From Lamellibrachia columna (taxonomy: Eukaryota > Annelida > Polychaeta > Sabellida > Siboglinidae), in contig OY759266.1 of NCBI GenBank assembly GCA_963662155.1, positions 56,005,510 through 56,069,509 of the forward strand: a stretch of 64,000 nt of DNA, given 5' to 3'. Position numbers and translations under genes: made by a program. Positions 22,901-32,931 of this stretch are shown here, one piece after another; the stretch's first letter is position 1; each line of letters begins with the position of its first letter. A model generated the notes under the pieces. That model searched no databases and was not told where the DNA came from. It saw nothing but the letters and a program-made list of their open reading frames with translations.

Positions 22901-23174
22901 GAAATAGAGGACATGTTATATAACTGATTTTGTTAAAGGTGATATATGGTGCAATACCTGCATGTTTTCTATAGGAAAACTCTAACTTAAGACTCTTTAA
23001 AGTGGTACGATTTGTTGAACTGTTTTATTGAGAAAATTTTGTTTTGTTTCAGAGCCGCTGATTCGCCAAGAACCAGAGAAGACTGACAGCGGTGATGCTG
23101 CAGCACATGCTGTGGAGGCAATACGATTGGACGACGATAATGAATTTCCACCAATGACCCATAAGAATGATTGA
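12320..23174 (+). CDS. WIPI2: WIPI2: PI3P-binding WD-repeat protein of autophagy (11 exons)
   Basis: Coding exons: 12320-12390, 15758-15840, 16473-16639, 17382-17576, 18299-18391, 18689-18759, 19186-19293, 19749-19913, 20555-20662, 21352-21518 or -21680, 23053-23174. All junctions are GT/AG and every phase agrees, giving 449 or 503 residues; vertebrate WIPI2 is about 450. The family (PROPPINs) forms a seven-bladed beta-propeller that binds PI3P/PI(3,5)P2 on the phagophore; WIPI2 recruits ATG16L1 so that LC3 is lipidated. The phosphoinositide motif FRRG is intact at residues 221-224. Highly conserved blocks are [64 protein letters not shown] and the C-terminal [15 protein letters not shown]1 is the alternative; the N-terminal MNLAS and the acidic ..PPM.. 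tail favour WIPI2. Confidence 0.97.
12891..13897. mobile_element. hAT-like MITE in WIPI2 intron 1
   Basis: An 8-bp target duplication ATGTTGAG flanks it (12883-12890 and 13898-13905). Ends: TAGGGCTGTGGCGAATT on the left and, reverse-complemented, CAGGGCAGGGGTAAATT on the right. Eight-base duplications and CAGGG-type termini are typical of hAT transposons. The interior has aattg-rich subterminal repeats and no transposase frame, so it is non-autonomous. Confidence 0.85.
13898..14880 (+). repeat. Diverged tandem duplication in WIPI2 intron 1
   Basis: 13898-14340 and 14465-14880 are diverged direct copies (shared: CATACCAGTGTCATTGTTTG, AAACTAGGTCAGTCTGCAG, ACAATTCTAAATTTGTGAGG, GCCTATACAAATGTTTTTTT). 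The first copy begins further left: 12412-12890 also matches 14328-14460 in part, and the hAT MITE sits inside it. Confidence 0.8.
15055..15115. repeat. CA-rich simple sequence
   Basis: Interrupted (CA)n/(CG)n in WIPI2 intron 1. Confidence 0.85.
15758..15840 (+). CDS. WIPI2: WIPI2 exon 2
   Basis: Codes [20 protein letters not shown].. of propeller blade 1, after acceptor TGTCCAG; donor GTTAGT. Confidence 0.95.
16011..16109. repeat. 99-nt near-perfect hairpin in WIPI2 intron 2
   Basis: The arms 16011-16047 and 16073-16109 are reverse complements over 37 bases with one mismatch. The loop itself contains a smaller complementary pair (AAACATA / TATGTTT). Possible explanations are a palindromic MITE or a small-RNA precursor. 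Confidence 0.9.
16473..16639 (+). CDS. WIPI2: WIPI2 exon 3
   Basis: Codes [20 protein letters not shown].. to ..AVKLNRL, the strongly conserved blade 2 region. Acceptor TTTCAG was chosen over the upstream TTTTAG because it keeps the phase. Confidence 0.95.
16937..16975. repeat. (CA)n microsatellite
   Basis: About 16-18 CA units in WIPI2 intron 3. Confidence 0.95.
17000..17345 (+). pseudogene. LINE 3'-end relic in WIPI2 intron 3
   Basis: Encodes the C-terminal LINE signature [16 protein letters not shown].. then ..[14 protein letters not shown], and the tail ..GCCATCTG... Other copies of this tail family occur at 20790-20960 (minus), 37470-37660 (minus), 42655-42900 and 54070-54160. Confidence 0.75.
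17382..17576 (+). CDS. WIPI2: WIPI2 exon 4
   Basis: Codes [20 protein letters not shown].. to ..[12 protein letters not shown] (65 codons, phase 0 at both ends). Donor GTATGT. Confidence 0.95.
18299..18391 (+). CDS. WIPI2: WIPI2 exon 5
   Basis: Codes [18 protein letters not shown].. to ..ATASEK; 31 codons, phase 0 at both ends. Confidence 0.95.
18689..18759 (+). CDS. WIPI2: WIPI2 exon 6 (FRRG lipid-binding motif)
   Basis: Codes [14 protein letters not shown].. with FEFRRGVK. The two arginines of FRRG bind phosphoinositide in two pockets of the propeller in known PROPPINs. Confidence 0.96.
19186..19293 (+). CDS. WIPI2: WIPI2 exon 7
   Basis: Codes [20 protein letters not shown].. to ..[10 protein letters not shown]; acceptor TTTCCAG, donor GTACGT. 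Confidence 0.95.
19749..19913 (+). CDS. WIPI2: WIPI2 exon 8
   Basis: Codes [20 protein letters not shown].. to ..KNVCALA, including the blade 6 loop used for membrane contact in the family ([13 protein letters not shown]). Confidence 0.95.
20555..20662 (+). CDS. WIPI2: WIPI2 exon 9
   Basis: Codes [20 protein letters not shown].. to ..ECTLLKQH, the last propeller blade. Confidence 0.95.
20790..21050 (-). pseudogene. LINE 3'-end relic in WIPI2 intron 9, with (GTT)n
   Basis: On the minus strand: [11 protein letters not shown].. and the same GTGAATATGTTTAAA block as the relic at 17000. A (GTT)n run at about 20994-21016 adjoins it. This and the open plus frame over it are not exons. Confidence 0.65.
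21352..21680 (+). CDS. WIPI2: WIPI2 exon 10 with two in-frame donor sites
   Basis: Starts at the acceptor CATTTCAG. GTAAGC after 21518 and GTAACG after 21680 both leave phase 1, so either can join exon 11. The extra 54 codons encode a Pro/Ser stretch followed by an Asp-rich, Cys-containing tail (..[14 protein letters not shown]..), not seen in vertebrate WIPI2 as remembered. This is disordered C-terminal sequence. Which donor is used is unknown; the proximal one is the better consensus. Confidence 0.85.
23053..23174 (+). CDS. WIPI2: WIPI2 exon 11 (C-terminus and stop)
   Basis: Codes [20 protein letters not shown].. to ..[13 protein letters not shown] and TGA. The acidic end followed by PPM matches the conserved WIPI2 C-terminus. 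Confidence 0.95.
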
Positions 23175-23749
23175 GATGTAAGAGAACAGCTTCGAGTGAT
23201 AGTTCAGGGTCTGGGATCTGGTAACATGGACAGATCTGTCTGTGGATTTTGTTGACCTCACCAGTGAACTGTGACCTCACCATTGAGTTGTTGTGACTAT
23301 CATCAGTTATTCTGACTCATCACAGATGTCTACACAGGCTGGCCATTGGACAATCAATGATTTACACAACCGCAGTGCAACAAACAATTCTGGTCAGCAG
23401 TGACTGAAAAAAGGCAGATGAACAAATACATTGTTTGTTTTCCCTCTTTTTTCGAATGAATCAAATCATATCTTTGTTTTATATGTAAACAAAACGGATA
23501 AGCAGTAATATTGTAATTTTTTTATCTGTTCAAATTCCATGATTATAACACAATGATAAATAGATTGACTATTATTATATATAATCAGTGCATGTTTCTT
23601 ATTACGGCCAGTATGATTTGATGTTGAATGTCACCCAATAATGTAAAATTAATGCCTATGATCGTTGATTAAAAAGAGTTAGGTGATGTTTGCTGTAGGG
23701 CATTATTACATGCAGTTTAGTTTGTTTAAATATATATATATATATGTAT

Positions 23750-23782
<33 letters not shown>

Positions 23783-24209
23783 GTATTACATATATATATA
23801 TATCAAGCTGTTTTGTCCATCATTGCTTGTCACTAGTCTGTCATTCTGTATCAATGTAGGTTAGTACATTGTGACCACAGACAATTTTTTAAAGCAAGTT
23901 CAACTAAATTTCAGCCATGTCTCCTGATCTTTTTTGATGGTTTGTCGAATCATTGTACATTGATGATTCTGCCCTCTTCTGTGTCCGTTTCTGATCCTGG
24001 GGTTAGTTGCATGAAGAGTTTGTACGATATGAACCTTTGTGTGAAGGTTCTCAATTCATGAAATGTTTGCAATGCTCTTCATGTTTCCTACAATTGTCTG
24101 CATAAGTTCCTTCATATTTCACAAACACTTCGTGAAACCGGCCACTGCTGAAAAGAACCATGTCTTTGATATTATCCAAGTTTCCAACCCACTCGACACA
24201 GCTCTTATT

Positions 24210-24210
<1 letters not shown>
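23175..24210. other. WIPI2 3' flank, probable 3' UTR
   Basis: No coding sequence. ATTAAA at 23668-23673 is the nearest polyadenylation-type hexamer; the first AATAAA I see is at 25970. Alternating AT tracts occupy about 23730-23805. Confidence 0.5.
23730..23805. repeat. AT-rich microsatellite
   Basis: Runs of (AT)n separated by GTATT; can fold back on itself. Confidence 0.85.

Positions 24211-24288
<78 letters not shown>
24211..24288 (+). repeat. (CAG)26 trinucleotide tract
   Basis: Twenty-six uninterrupted CAG units, about 1 kb past the WIPI2 stop. Open frames over it (polyGln, polyAla, polyCys) are products of the repeat. Whether it lies in the WIPI2 3' UTR depends on which polyadenylation site is used. 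Confidence 0.97.
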
Positions 24289-24291
<3 letters not shown>

Positions 24292-24399
24292 TACCTATAT
24301 TTACGATTGCATTTATTACGTAGGAAATTATGTTGGTGGTTATTGAACATTTGAATTGAAACACCTGCTTTTGTTTGCATCAAATTCATAATAATGCTA

Positions 24400-25190
24400 A
24401 GCTTTATGCACATTGTGGGATGTGTAGCTATGTAGCTTTATACATGTCCATGTGTGTGTAGCTATGTAATTTTGTGTACGTAATAATATACTACATATTG
24501 GTGTGTGTGTGATAGCTATGTTGTTTTATGCATATTGTGATGTGTGATAGCTATGTAGTTTTATGCATATTGTGATGTGTAATAGCTATGTAGTTTTATG
24601 CATATTGTGATGTGTGATAGCTATGTAGTTTTATGCATGTCCGGGTGTGTGACAGCTATTTAGCTTTATGCATATACAGGTGTGTGATAACTATGTAGCT
24701 TTATACATACACAGGTGTGTGATAACTATGTAGCTTTATACACACAAAGGTGTGTGATAACTATGTAGCTTTATACATATACAGGTGTGTCATAACTATG
24801 TAGCTTTATACATATAAAGGTATGTTATAGCTATAATGCATTGTGCACATTCCGGTTGGTGGTAGCTATGTGTACATCTTGACATATAGCTAGTGCATTT
24901 TAACAATGTTGCTTTATGCATATCTTGGTGTACAATAGTTATGTCGCTTTTTGCACACTCTGGCATGATAGCTGTATTGTTTTATACACCTCGTGTATGA
25001 TAGCTATGCAGCTTTTGGTGTGTTATAGTTATGTAGTTTTATACACCTATTGGTGTGTTATAGCTATGTAGCTTTATACACCTATTGGTGTGTGTGTGAT
25101 AGCTGTGAAAGAGTTTATGCACATCCTGGTGTATGTTAGCTATGTAGTTTCATTGGTACGTGATAACTATGTATCTTTATAGTGGGTCAT
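24400..25190 (+). repeat. Degenerate 35-bp minisatellite, about 20 copies
   Basis: The unit resembles GATAGCTATGTAGTTTTATG plus CATATTGTGATGTGT. Copies are clean near 24510-24650 and decay toward the right, which suggests an old array with a younger core. Confidence 0.85.
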
Positions 25191-27985
25191 TATGTATACA
25201 CAAGGTGACATTACTACCCCTTTCAATGATGTGTGCATTTGTTAACAACTTAAAACGTTTTCTTTCAAAGAAAATAGAATCTAAAATTAGTATGTTTATT
25301 ATGCCTGTGGAACACATTGTGCTGTTTTAATATAAAATGTTAGGAAATTGTTTCAATACTGCTTGTTTTTTTCTGTGAGACAAGCTAATTAATGATTTCC
25401 AAATATATTTAATTGTCAGTTGGTACAGAAATAGATTTGTTTCTTCAGAAAATATCTCAGAAGTAACTTCTAAAAGTAGAACTGTTTTATAGGTAATTTC
25501 TCTAGCTTTGATGCAAGAGTCCACCTGTGAAGTATGCACAGTGGAAATCGAGCAAACGTGAACGGTTTTAAAATTGTTTATGTTGTGATTTTTCTAACAT
25601 GTACAGAAGTCCTTGTGACGTTACTGTAACAATAGCAGTGGTCTAATACCAAATATGTGGTCTAATCCAGTAGGTAACATCATGAGGGAATGCATTTGCT
25701 AAACACGTTGTATTCAGCTGACTCTTCAGATGAATGTTGTTTTTACATAGTTGCCAACCTCGAGTGGTGTACATCATATGATTATCTACGTCCGCTAATT
25801 TGTCACACGCTCTAAAGCAGCTTGCCGTGCACATTGGGATATATTGATTCAATCTCATGGGACTTTGGCACAGCTGAAATTTTCACAACAATCGATCTTT
25901 GGACGTGCTTTGAACTGATGATCTGATAATCGCTGCCATTTGACAGATGCAGGCCGGGCCATATCCCGCAATAAAATGCCTTGATGCACGAAACTGTAAG
26001 GAATGTCTCCCTGCAAATTAAAAAAAATCCATAAGGCTTACAGATAAACCTTATGAGTTGGCACCTAGGTTTTATGTATTTTATTGCTTGTATTATATGA
26101 CACCAAAAGATGACCTAGCAATGTTTACTTTAAACTAGAGACTGCCTGGACAGTTATTATTTTAGCCTCAAGTTACAAACTGTTCTGGCATGGTATCGGT
26201 AGTCGGTCACTGTTGCTGAAGTGCCTGTCATTATTTTGTTCTTCATGTTGGGTTAGATTTTTAATTTGTGCGCAGTCATGAAGCTCATCCAAATACTGTT
26301 ATTCTTTACGAAAAATATCCTGCAACATTGAGTTTTAGTTGAGTTCTAGCCATGTTATTATGTATACCATTTTCACTTTCATTTCTCCCTCTGAACAAAT
26401 GTTGTACATTTGTTTCCACAAGGGTATTACTTTATATTACTCTCCCCACATTCCTTTTGTATATGTGTATATTGTTTGCCGCTTGTATGGGAATGCGGGT
26501 GAAAATATATAAAACAAAACCAAACCATTAATTTAATTGTCAGTTAGCCAATCAGGGTGTACTTAGAAGGTTGATTCTGACCAATCAGCACTTCTTATGT
26601 TGCAATCATGTTGAAACCCATTTGAATATCTGTTATTGTAATTACGTATCGTAAATAATTTTTTTGTAGCAAATGTAAAATATTTCTAGCTGTGGCAGAA
26701 GTTCCTGCAGTTTCTATTACAGTACACAAACTACAGTTGTGTACTACATAGTTTTCTAAGCTGTTTGTAGAAGTTTTTGAAAATTAAAATAAAACCAGTT
26801 TGTATAACAAAAGTCCTTTGTGACCATGCCTTCTGAGGTGGTGGTGAAACACTGGGTATCTATAATATGTAGATCTTTGGAATAATGATGCATGGACAAA
26901 TGGTTATGTGAATATGAAAAAGATTGTAGATAAATGCTTGACACCAAGTATGTGTAAGCATCTCTACTGAATACCCTTGCTCATGGTTATTGTACAGAAA
27001 TTGTAATAGAGCAATACATATGTTAATTACAAATTTTGCTTACCACCTCATGACTTTAAATAACAATTACAATTGTAATTCATTACAGTTACAATTGTAA
27101 CTGATCTGTGCCCATGTAATTATTGGTAACGGTATATAAAACAAGAAGCAGGGCATGAAGACAATTGTAGCTGCTGACTGATTTATAATTTATCTTCAGG
27201 TGGTGTGAAGACAAATATTGTATTTGCCAAGGTGTTTTATTCTTGACAATAAATGTCAATATTTACTTACTGTGTATTTAATGCATGTTTGTAATGAATC
27301 ATGCATAGTGGAAGCTTTGTTTGTCTAGCTCCCCAAGTAAACTATATCTTTACATGGTAATACATTACACAATGTGTCAAACTCTTGGTTGGGCAAGACA
27401 CTGCTCTATATTAGGTTTTAGAGGTGACGGAATGATGATAGAGATATCATTGGTATAATCAGTGGACGTTAACAATGCAGCTAATGTGTCTTGCGGACAA
27501 GTCTACAGAAATGATCTCAGTTCTTGTAGGAATCATGCGATACTATTTTCAACAGCCCAACGCTTCTCTTGCGTCCGTGTATTAATGTGGCTTGTCAGTA
27601 ACTACAGCGCTAGTATCATTCCCATCTCCACTATATTGCTGTTTCAAAACTTGCTGCAAAGGTAGTGTCAGCTTACTGTCACATTGGCTGTGAATAAAAC
27701 AAGCATCAGCAAGTTGATATCATTCGTGTTTTGTTTTACCTGCCGTTATGTAATGGTGGCAGTTTGTAATATTATATACCCATCAGTACATGTCGTTTTT
27801 ATCATGGAAACATCATACATTGCATACAAGATTCTTATGTAACAAACAACATATTAAAAGTTATTATTTGCGAGTACATTGTAGTCTAGATTAGGACACA
27901 TCGAGACTGCACCATCATACCAAATGAACAAGTACCCTAGTTTTGAATATTAACTGTGGTTACGAACAGAATAGAAATAACAAAG
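25191..27985. other. Intergenic, no gene seen
   Basis: No exon-like sequence with splice sites or known protein similarity. AATAAA occurs at 25970 and about 27247. A palindromic segment with TTACAATTGTAA-type repeats lies at 27060-27105. Confidence 0.5.
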
Positions 27986-27989
27986 TTGA

Positions 27990-28200
27990 TGATAGTCTGT
28001 ATACTACGGGAGATCTTGGAGGGAATGGTGGAGGGTAGAAGAGGCAGGGAAGACGAAGAGCCGCAAAGACAGACATCATTGGGGGTGGATGGGAACAACG
28101 AAATATGAAGATCTGATAAGAATGGCAGATAGGAGAGATAGGCCACATGATGATGCTCACATGCTGCAAGACTTGTTAGATAAATGTGATGTGGCAACAG
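27990..28200 (+). pseudogene. Possible LINE endonuclease-RT C-terminal relic
   Basis: Plus-strand reading gives MVEGRRGREDEEPQRQTSLG.. and then DLIRMADRRDRPHDDAHML with frame changes. This is like the Arg/Gly-rich C-terminal tail (GRRGRGRxRxx..RM..DR..W) of RTE-type and related LINE proteins. No other LINE domain is nearby. Confidence 0.45.
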
Positions 28201-28293
28201 TCATCATTGCAACTGTCCACATGCACCTCTGGGGATACGTTTCGGTGATGATGATTTTCAAGTGTTTAGTACAAACATAATATCGGAAGCAAA

Positions 28294-28299
28294 TTTATT
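28294..28299 (-). terminator. NPLOC4: Candidate NPLOC4 polyadenylation signal
   Basis: AATAAA on the minus strand, about 720 bp past the NPLOC4 stop codon. The 3' UTR would then be 28280-29020. Other hexamers further on cannot be excluded. Confidence 0.4.
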
Positions 28300-29020
28300 G
28301 GCGTGAACCATTGATTAAGAACACTGGTACTATGAAAGAAATTACTACCTAGGATTCTACTAACCATTATGCCGTGAAATGAATTGTAACAAAACAATGT
28401 TTATAGCATTTGTAACCTTTAATTTGAATACAGGCATAGCATTTTCCTAGAATGATGTAAAGATTTGAATATCATCCAATCTCTCATGCCATGACGGAAA
28501 CTAAGACAAGTTGAAGAGGTCACTTGACAAGTGATGACTGCTGATATTATGCGACACATTAGTTGCTCAAATTAGTTTCTGATGATGGACCACTTGAAGC
28601 GGTCATTGTTTGAGAGGACCACCCAAAACAGTCCTATTCCAAGTGCAAGTCCACACATGTACAATGAGCCAAGTTGTGTCTAATCATTCAAACTCACTTG
28701 AGTAATTACATGTCATTTCACACCAATGTCTGGATGGCCATCACCGGCTGAGAATTTGCACTTTTCTCTTCGTTTTTCCTGCCCCATGCAGCAACCTCAA
28801 TCTTGCGATTAAGCACGAAGAAAACATTCCCTTTTGGAACTGGGTTCCTGATGAAGTGAGAGGAGTGAGCAGGAAAGAACTGGTCACTTTCGAAGATCGA
28901 CCTGCTGACAAACGTAAACTGAGAAACAAACAAAACGTCCCCATGTTACCTCATAGACTGACTGCTCGCGGCCATGCAATAGGACTGAACATCTCGCGGT
29001 AAACGTTCTCCTCTACAGCC

Positions 29021-29193
29021 TCACTTTGGCAAACTACACATCTCGCACGTTGTTGACGTCGTCGGGTTAAGGAAGGTACAGTGATCACATGTCCACTGAG
29101 CGCTCCCACCAGCGGCGGTGCCACCTATGGGTGGGAGTGGCTGTGATTGCGAGTTCACGAATGGCAGAGAATGTGTCGATGATGGCATAGGAG
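29021..29193 (-). CDS. NPLOC4: NPLOC4 exon 15 (NZF zinc finger and stop)
   Basis: A Ser/Pro/Gly linker then [20 protein letters not shown] and SLPK-stop: the C-x2-C-x10-C-x2-C NZF that binds ubiquitin at the NPL4 C-terminus. Acceptor TTTTCAG. Confidence 0.96.
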
Positions 29194-32100
29194 CTGAAAA
29201 TGTAGAGGTATCCCAATTTTATAATCAAATCTACAGCACAATTACTTAAGGACCAGCGATCTCCTCGATTCTACTTTCGTTATTTTTCAACCTAACTTAC
29301 TGAAATTTTAGGATAATATTAGTTATACATAAAAACAATTTTACAGATTTATTACAATTTTTGATGTCCACCAGGTGGCGGTGGGGTCGCCCCCTACTTG
29401 AATTTTGGTTGATTCACCGTGATGGACATATCTGGAAAACGGATAGACCAAATTCATTCAAACTTGGCACACTAATAGAATACATAAAAGGGCAGATTAT
29501 GACAGTCTAGTTTTTTTGTTACTTTCCAAACAATTTTTTTATTAATTTTTCAATCTTTGCTATTTTTCGAAAGTCAACATTTCATCAAAGTCATGATATT
29601 ACATGTAATCCAAATGCTGTATCTAAAATCTAAGACTGTCATAGTCTAGCCCATTATCTTGATGGGAAATGCTGAAAATGTCAAAGGATTCTGTTGATAA
29701 ATAGCTGAGTTAGACAAAATAAGAGATTGCTCATCGGCAAAAAACATTTTATTGAGAAAAATGGCATTGAAGTTTGCCAACCTTCCAATACAAAATTTCA
29801 TAGGCAAAAATAGAACTGCAGTGATAACAGTTCACATAAAGCTTCTACAGTTGATTGTCTTTCCAATGATATATACTGTTCATCATTTGGTTGTGTGAAA
29901 ATATGTATAAAAATTAGACGAGACACCAAAAATATGTGACCATTATCATTACACAATGGTACTGCACGACTAAAACTACAAACTGTCTTTTTCCAGTTGA
30001 TTGTCTTTCTAAAAGTTCAATTGAAGCCACACAACAATAGGTGTTTCAACACCGTCACAGCTAGAATTCACCAGCAGCATAGTCACTGGCTGAAGCTTCG
30101 GCACTGGCTGCACGAGTAGTCCTGCGAGCCTGTCGCATAGTTTTTGTCGAAGCTTCAGCCTGCCGCTCAGCTTCGTGGAGCCGCTTTCTATCGGCCTTCT
30201 TGGCCGATGCGATGAGTCGCTCTCCTGAAGCGATGCCCATGGTATCACATAGACGTTGCATGGTCACCTCCACTCCACTGTTGAACTATGCCACTGCAGC
30301 AGTGACAGCCTTCACGTGCCTCGAGTAGGACTTGTGCTGCAGGGGCTCCAGCTTCACAAGTCCTGCATGGCCCACACCCATGTCTGCTGCCACAGCCTGG
30401 CGGACGACAAAAGGGACGTTACCGGCTTTCTCTTTGTCGATCCGGTCGGACGACAGCGTCGAGTTCAGCACTGCCCCACACGTAGTGCAGTACGTCTCGA
30501 ACAGATACACAAGGCCGAGGCGACGGTCGATAGCACGGATCTTCAATGTCGGCTCACTGCACTCTCGACACGCCAGGCCCTTCACCAGCGCTGACAGCAT
30601 GCTGCACCGAACAAATGATGTCTCGATGGGGTGTCGACGTCGCTCAGCAGCACTGATGCGTTCACGCAGTGGCAGTCCCTGTCGGTATCCAAACTTTCGC
30701 TTGGTAGCCGAGATGGGGGTTGTGGCTGCAGATGTTGATGTCTGAGGGGCTCCAGCTCAGAATCAACCTGCATGGAAAATTATTTGTTATTAGATTGTAC
30801 ATCTGACAATTAGCATAATATCAAACCTAACCAGGGCAGATGAGCTGGACAGTAATCATTTACATCAAAAAAACAGGCACAGGTTTTATGTTAGGCCAAT
30901 TGGCATTATCATTTCTGTAATAATTTTTATGTCTAACATGACAATAGTATAACAGACAACATAGATAATCAGGTATATACCACAGTATAATAATATAGAC
31001 ATGAATGTTTGCAAAATTGAAAATGTAAACATACAGATATTACAGTGTCAGTGTGACCTAATAAATTAGCCAAGTTTTATGGCTTCTTTGAATGTCGGTG
31101 CCTGGATAATATTCAGCCTTCAGGTATTCCAAGTTGGTAAGACATTAGTTGCCAGAAAATATTATGCATAACATCCTGATGCAAACAATGACAGCTTATA
31201 CGTACGTCAAGTTCTGTCGACGAGGGCATCTGCTCAGGTTCAGCCTCAAGCTTCACTGGGCCAGCACTGTGTCCAGCCACGGGTGCATCGGCACTCGTGT
31301 CAGCTTCACCGTCGCCTTTCTCTTGTTTGCCGATCACTGACCGTGCTAAACTCAACTGTCGGCATCTAGACATCGGCTTCGTACCAAACTACCGCTTGGC
31401 TTTCCCGTATCTTCCGGACATCTTCCGTAAAATACAATAATGCGACGCGAAGTGAAAAAAACAGCAATGGCGAACGGAGAAGGGAATTTCCTTTGTGACG
31501 GCTTTCCCGGCCGACAGCCAATCAGCGCGCCCCACTGGGGGGGTGTGTCCGTTGTTGACCAATCGTAGCGACGCCATCGCTCCACAGGAGGTCCTCTTCT
31601 AGGTCAAAATGCTCCAAATCTACCAGGGATTTTACAGAACCACTGCTACCACGATGCACTGCGAAAGTGAAGCTACACGTGGATACCAAATATGTTGGGG
31701 TGTTGACAAAGATGGCGGAGCATGCGGCCGTCAAAAGTGTTGTATTTTTCGATCGCGGTTGCGCAAGATTATCACACTAAGACAATGGGCCTGTTATAAA
31801 TGTTCGTTTTTATTGCATTTGGAGAATTTATTCATATGTATAAAACACACAGATCGACAGTTAGATAATAATAATATATTAATATGACAAAAAAAGAAAA
31901 TGACCAAAAAAAAAAAAAAAAAAAAAAAGATTTTTAGGAGAGCGTGTCCCCTTAATCATTGCGTTGATACCTCCAATGTTGACACTATCTGCATAAGACA
32001 TCATTTAATGAGAACAAGAACTTTTTATGCGTATTTCATCATATAAATCAGTCTTAAAATGCATCTTCTCAAGATAAATTGTGATGGCAATTAGCACTAC

Positions 32101-32889
32101 TTCTAATTGCTCCCAGTGCTGCTCATATCTATAACATTTTCTGCTGTCATTCACCAGGTGTTGATGTTTTTATTGTCGTTCACCAGGTGGTACTGTATGC
32201 TGCCTAACGTGTATGGGTGGTTGCAGATTGAGTCACTAGGTGGCACCAGCATACTCACAGTTTGCTTCCATCAACTGTTCAACGGTAGCCCATTCCTCAG
32301 TTCGTGCCCAGCGTTCTCCCAGGTCTTGGTTCTTTTTTCCGACTGCTTCCAATAACATTCCCATCTTGTCCTGGGGGTTATGTCCATGATATTAATAGTT
32401 GTTCAGTTTTTAATCATGTGTTTGTAATCATGGCTCTATTCTTTTAAACAATATCATGGTGGTAAATATGTAGCTGTACCACATAATTATTGTTTCAAAA
32501 TACAGTTCTGTAAATGTATGTTCACTTGCTAAACAGGCAAAGACTTGTTCTAGTGATCCAACTGCAATTACTTTCTGTACCTAATTCACTTACTTTCTGT
32601 TCCCACTTCACCTACTTTCTGTTCCTACTTCACTTACTTTCTGTTCCTACTTCACTTACTTTCTGTTCCTACTTCACTTACTTTCTGTTCCTACTTCACT
32701 TACTTTCTGTGCTTTCTTCGCTTATTTTCTGTGCCTGCTTCGCTTACTTTCTGTGCTCGCTTCGCTTACTTTCTGTGCCTACTTCGCTTACTTTCTGTGC
32801 CCACTTCGCTTACTTTCTGTGCCTATTTCACTAACTTTCTGTGCCTATTTCACTTACTTTCTGTACCTACTTCACTTACTTTCTGTATC

Positions 32890-32931
<42 letters not shown>

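Noticed and set aside
24051..24413. PolyGln, polyAla or polyCys proteins
   Set aside because: Products of the (CAG)26 tract; no splice signals or similarity around it.
28718..28944. Minus-strand 67- and 71-residue frames
   Set aside because: They lie in the probable NPLOC4 3' UTR and show no similarity.
31352..31585. Minus-strand 77-residue frame near the right end of the Kolobok-like element
   Set aside because: No similarity; probably 5' flank of the transposase relic.
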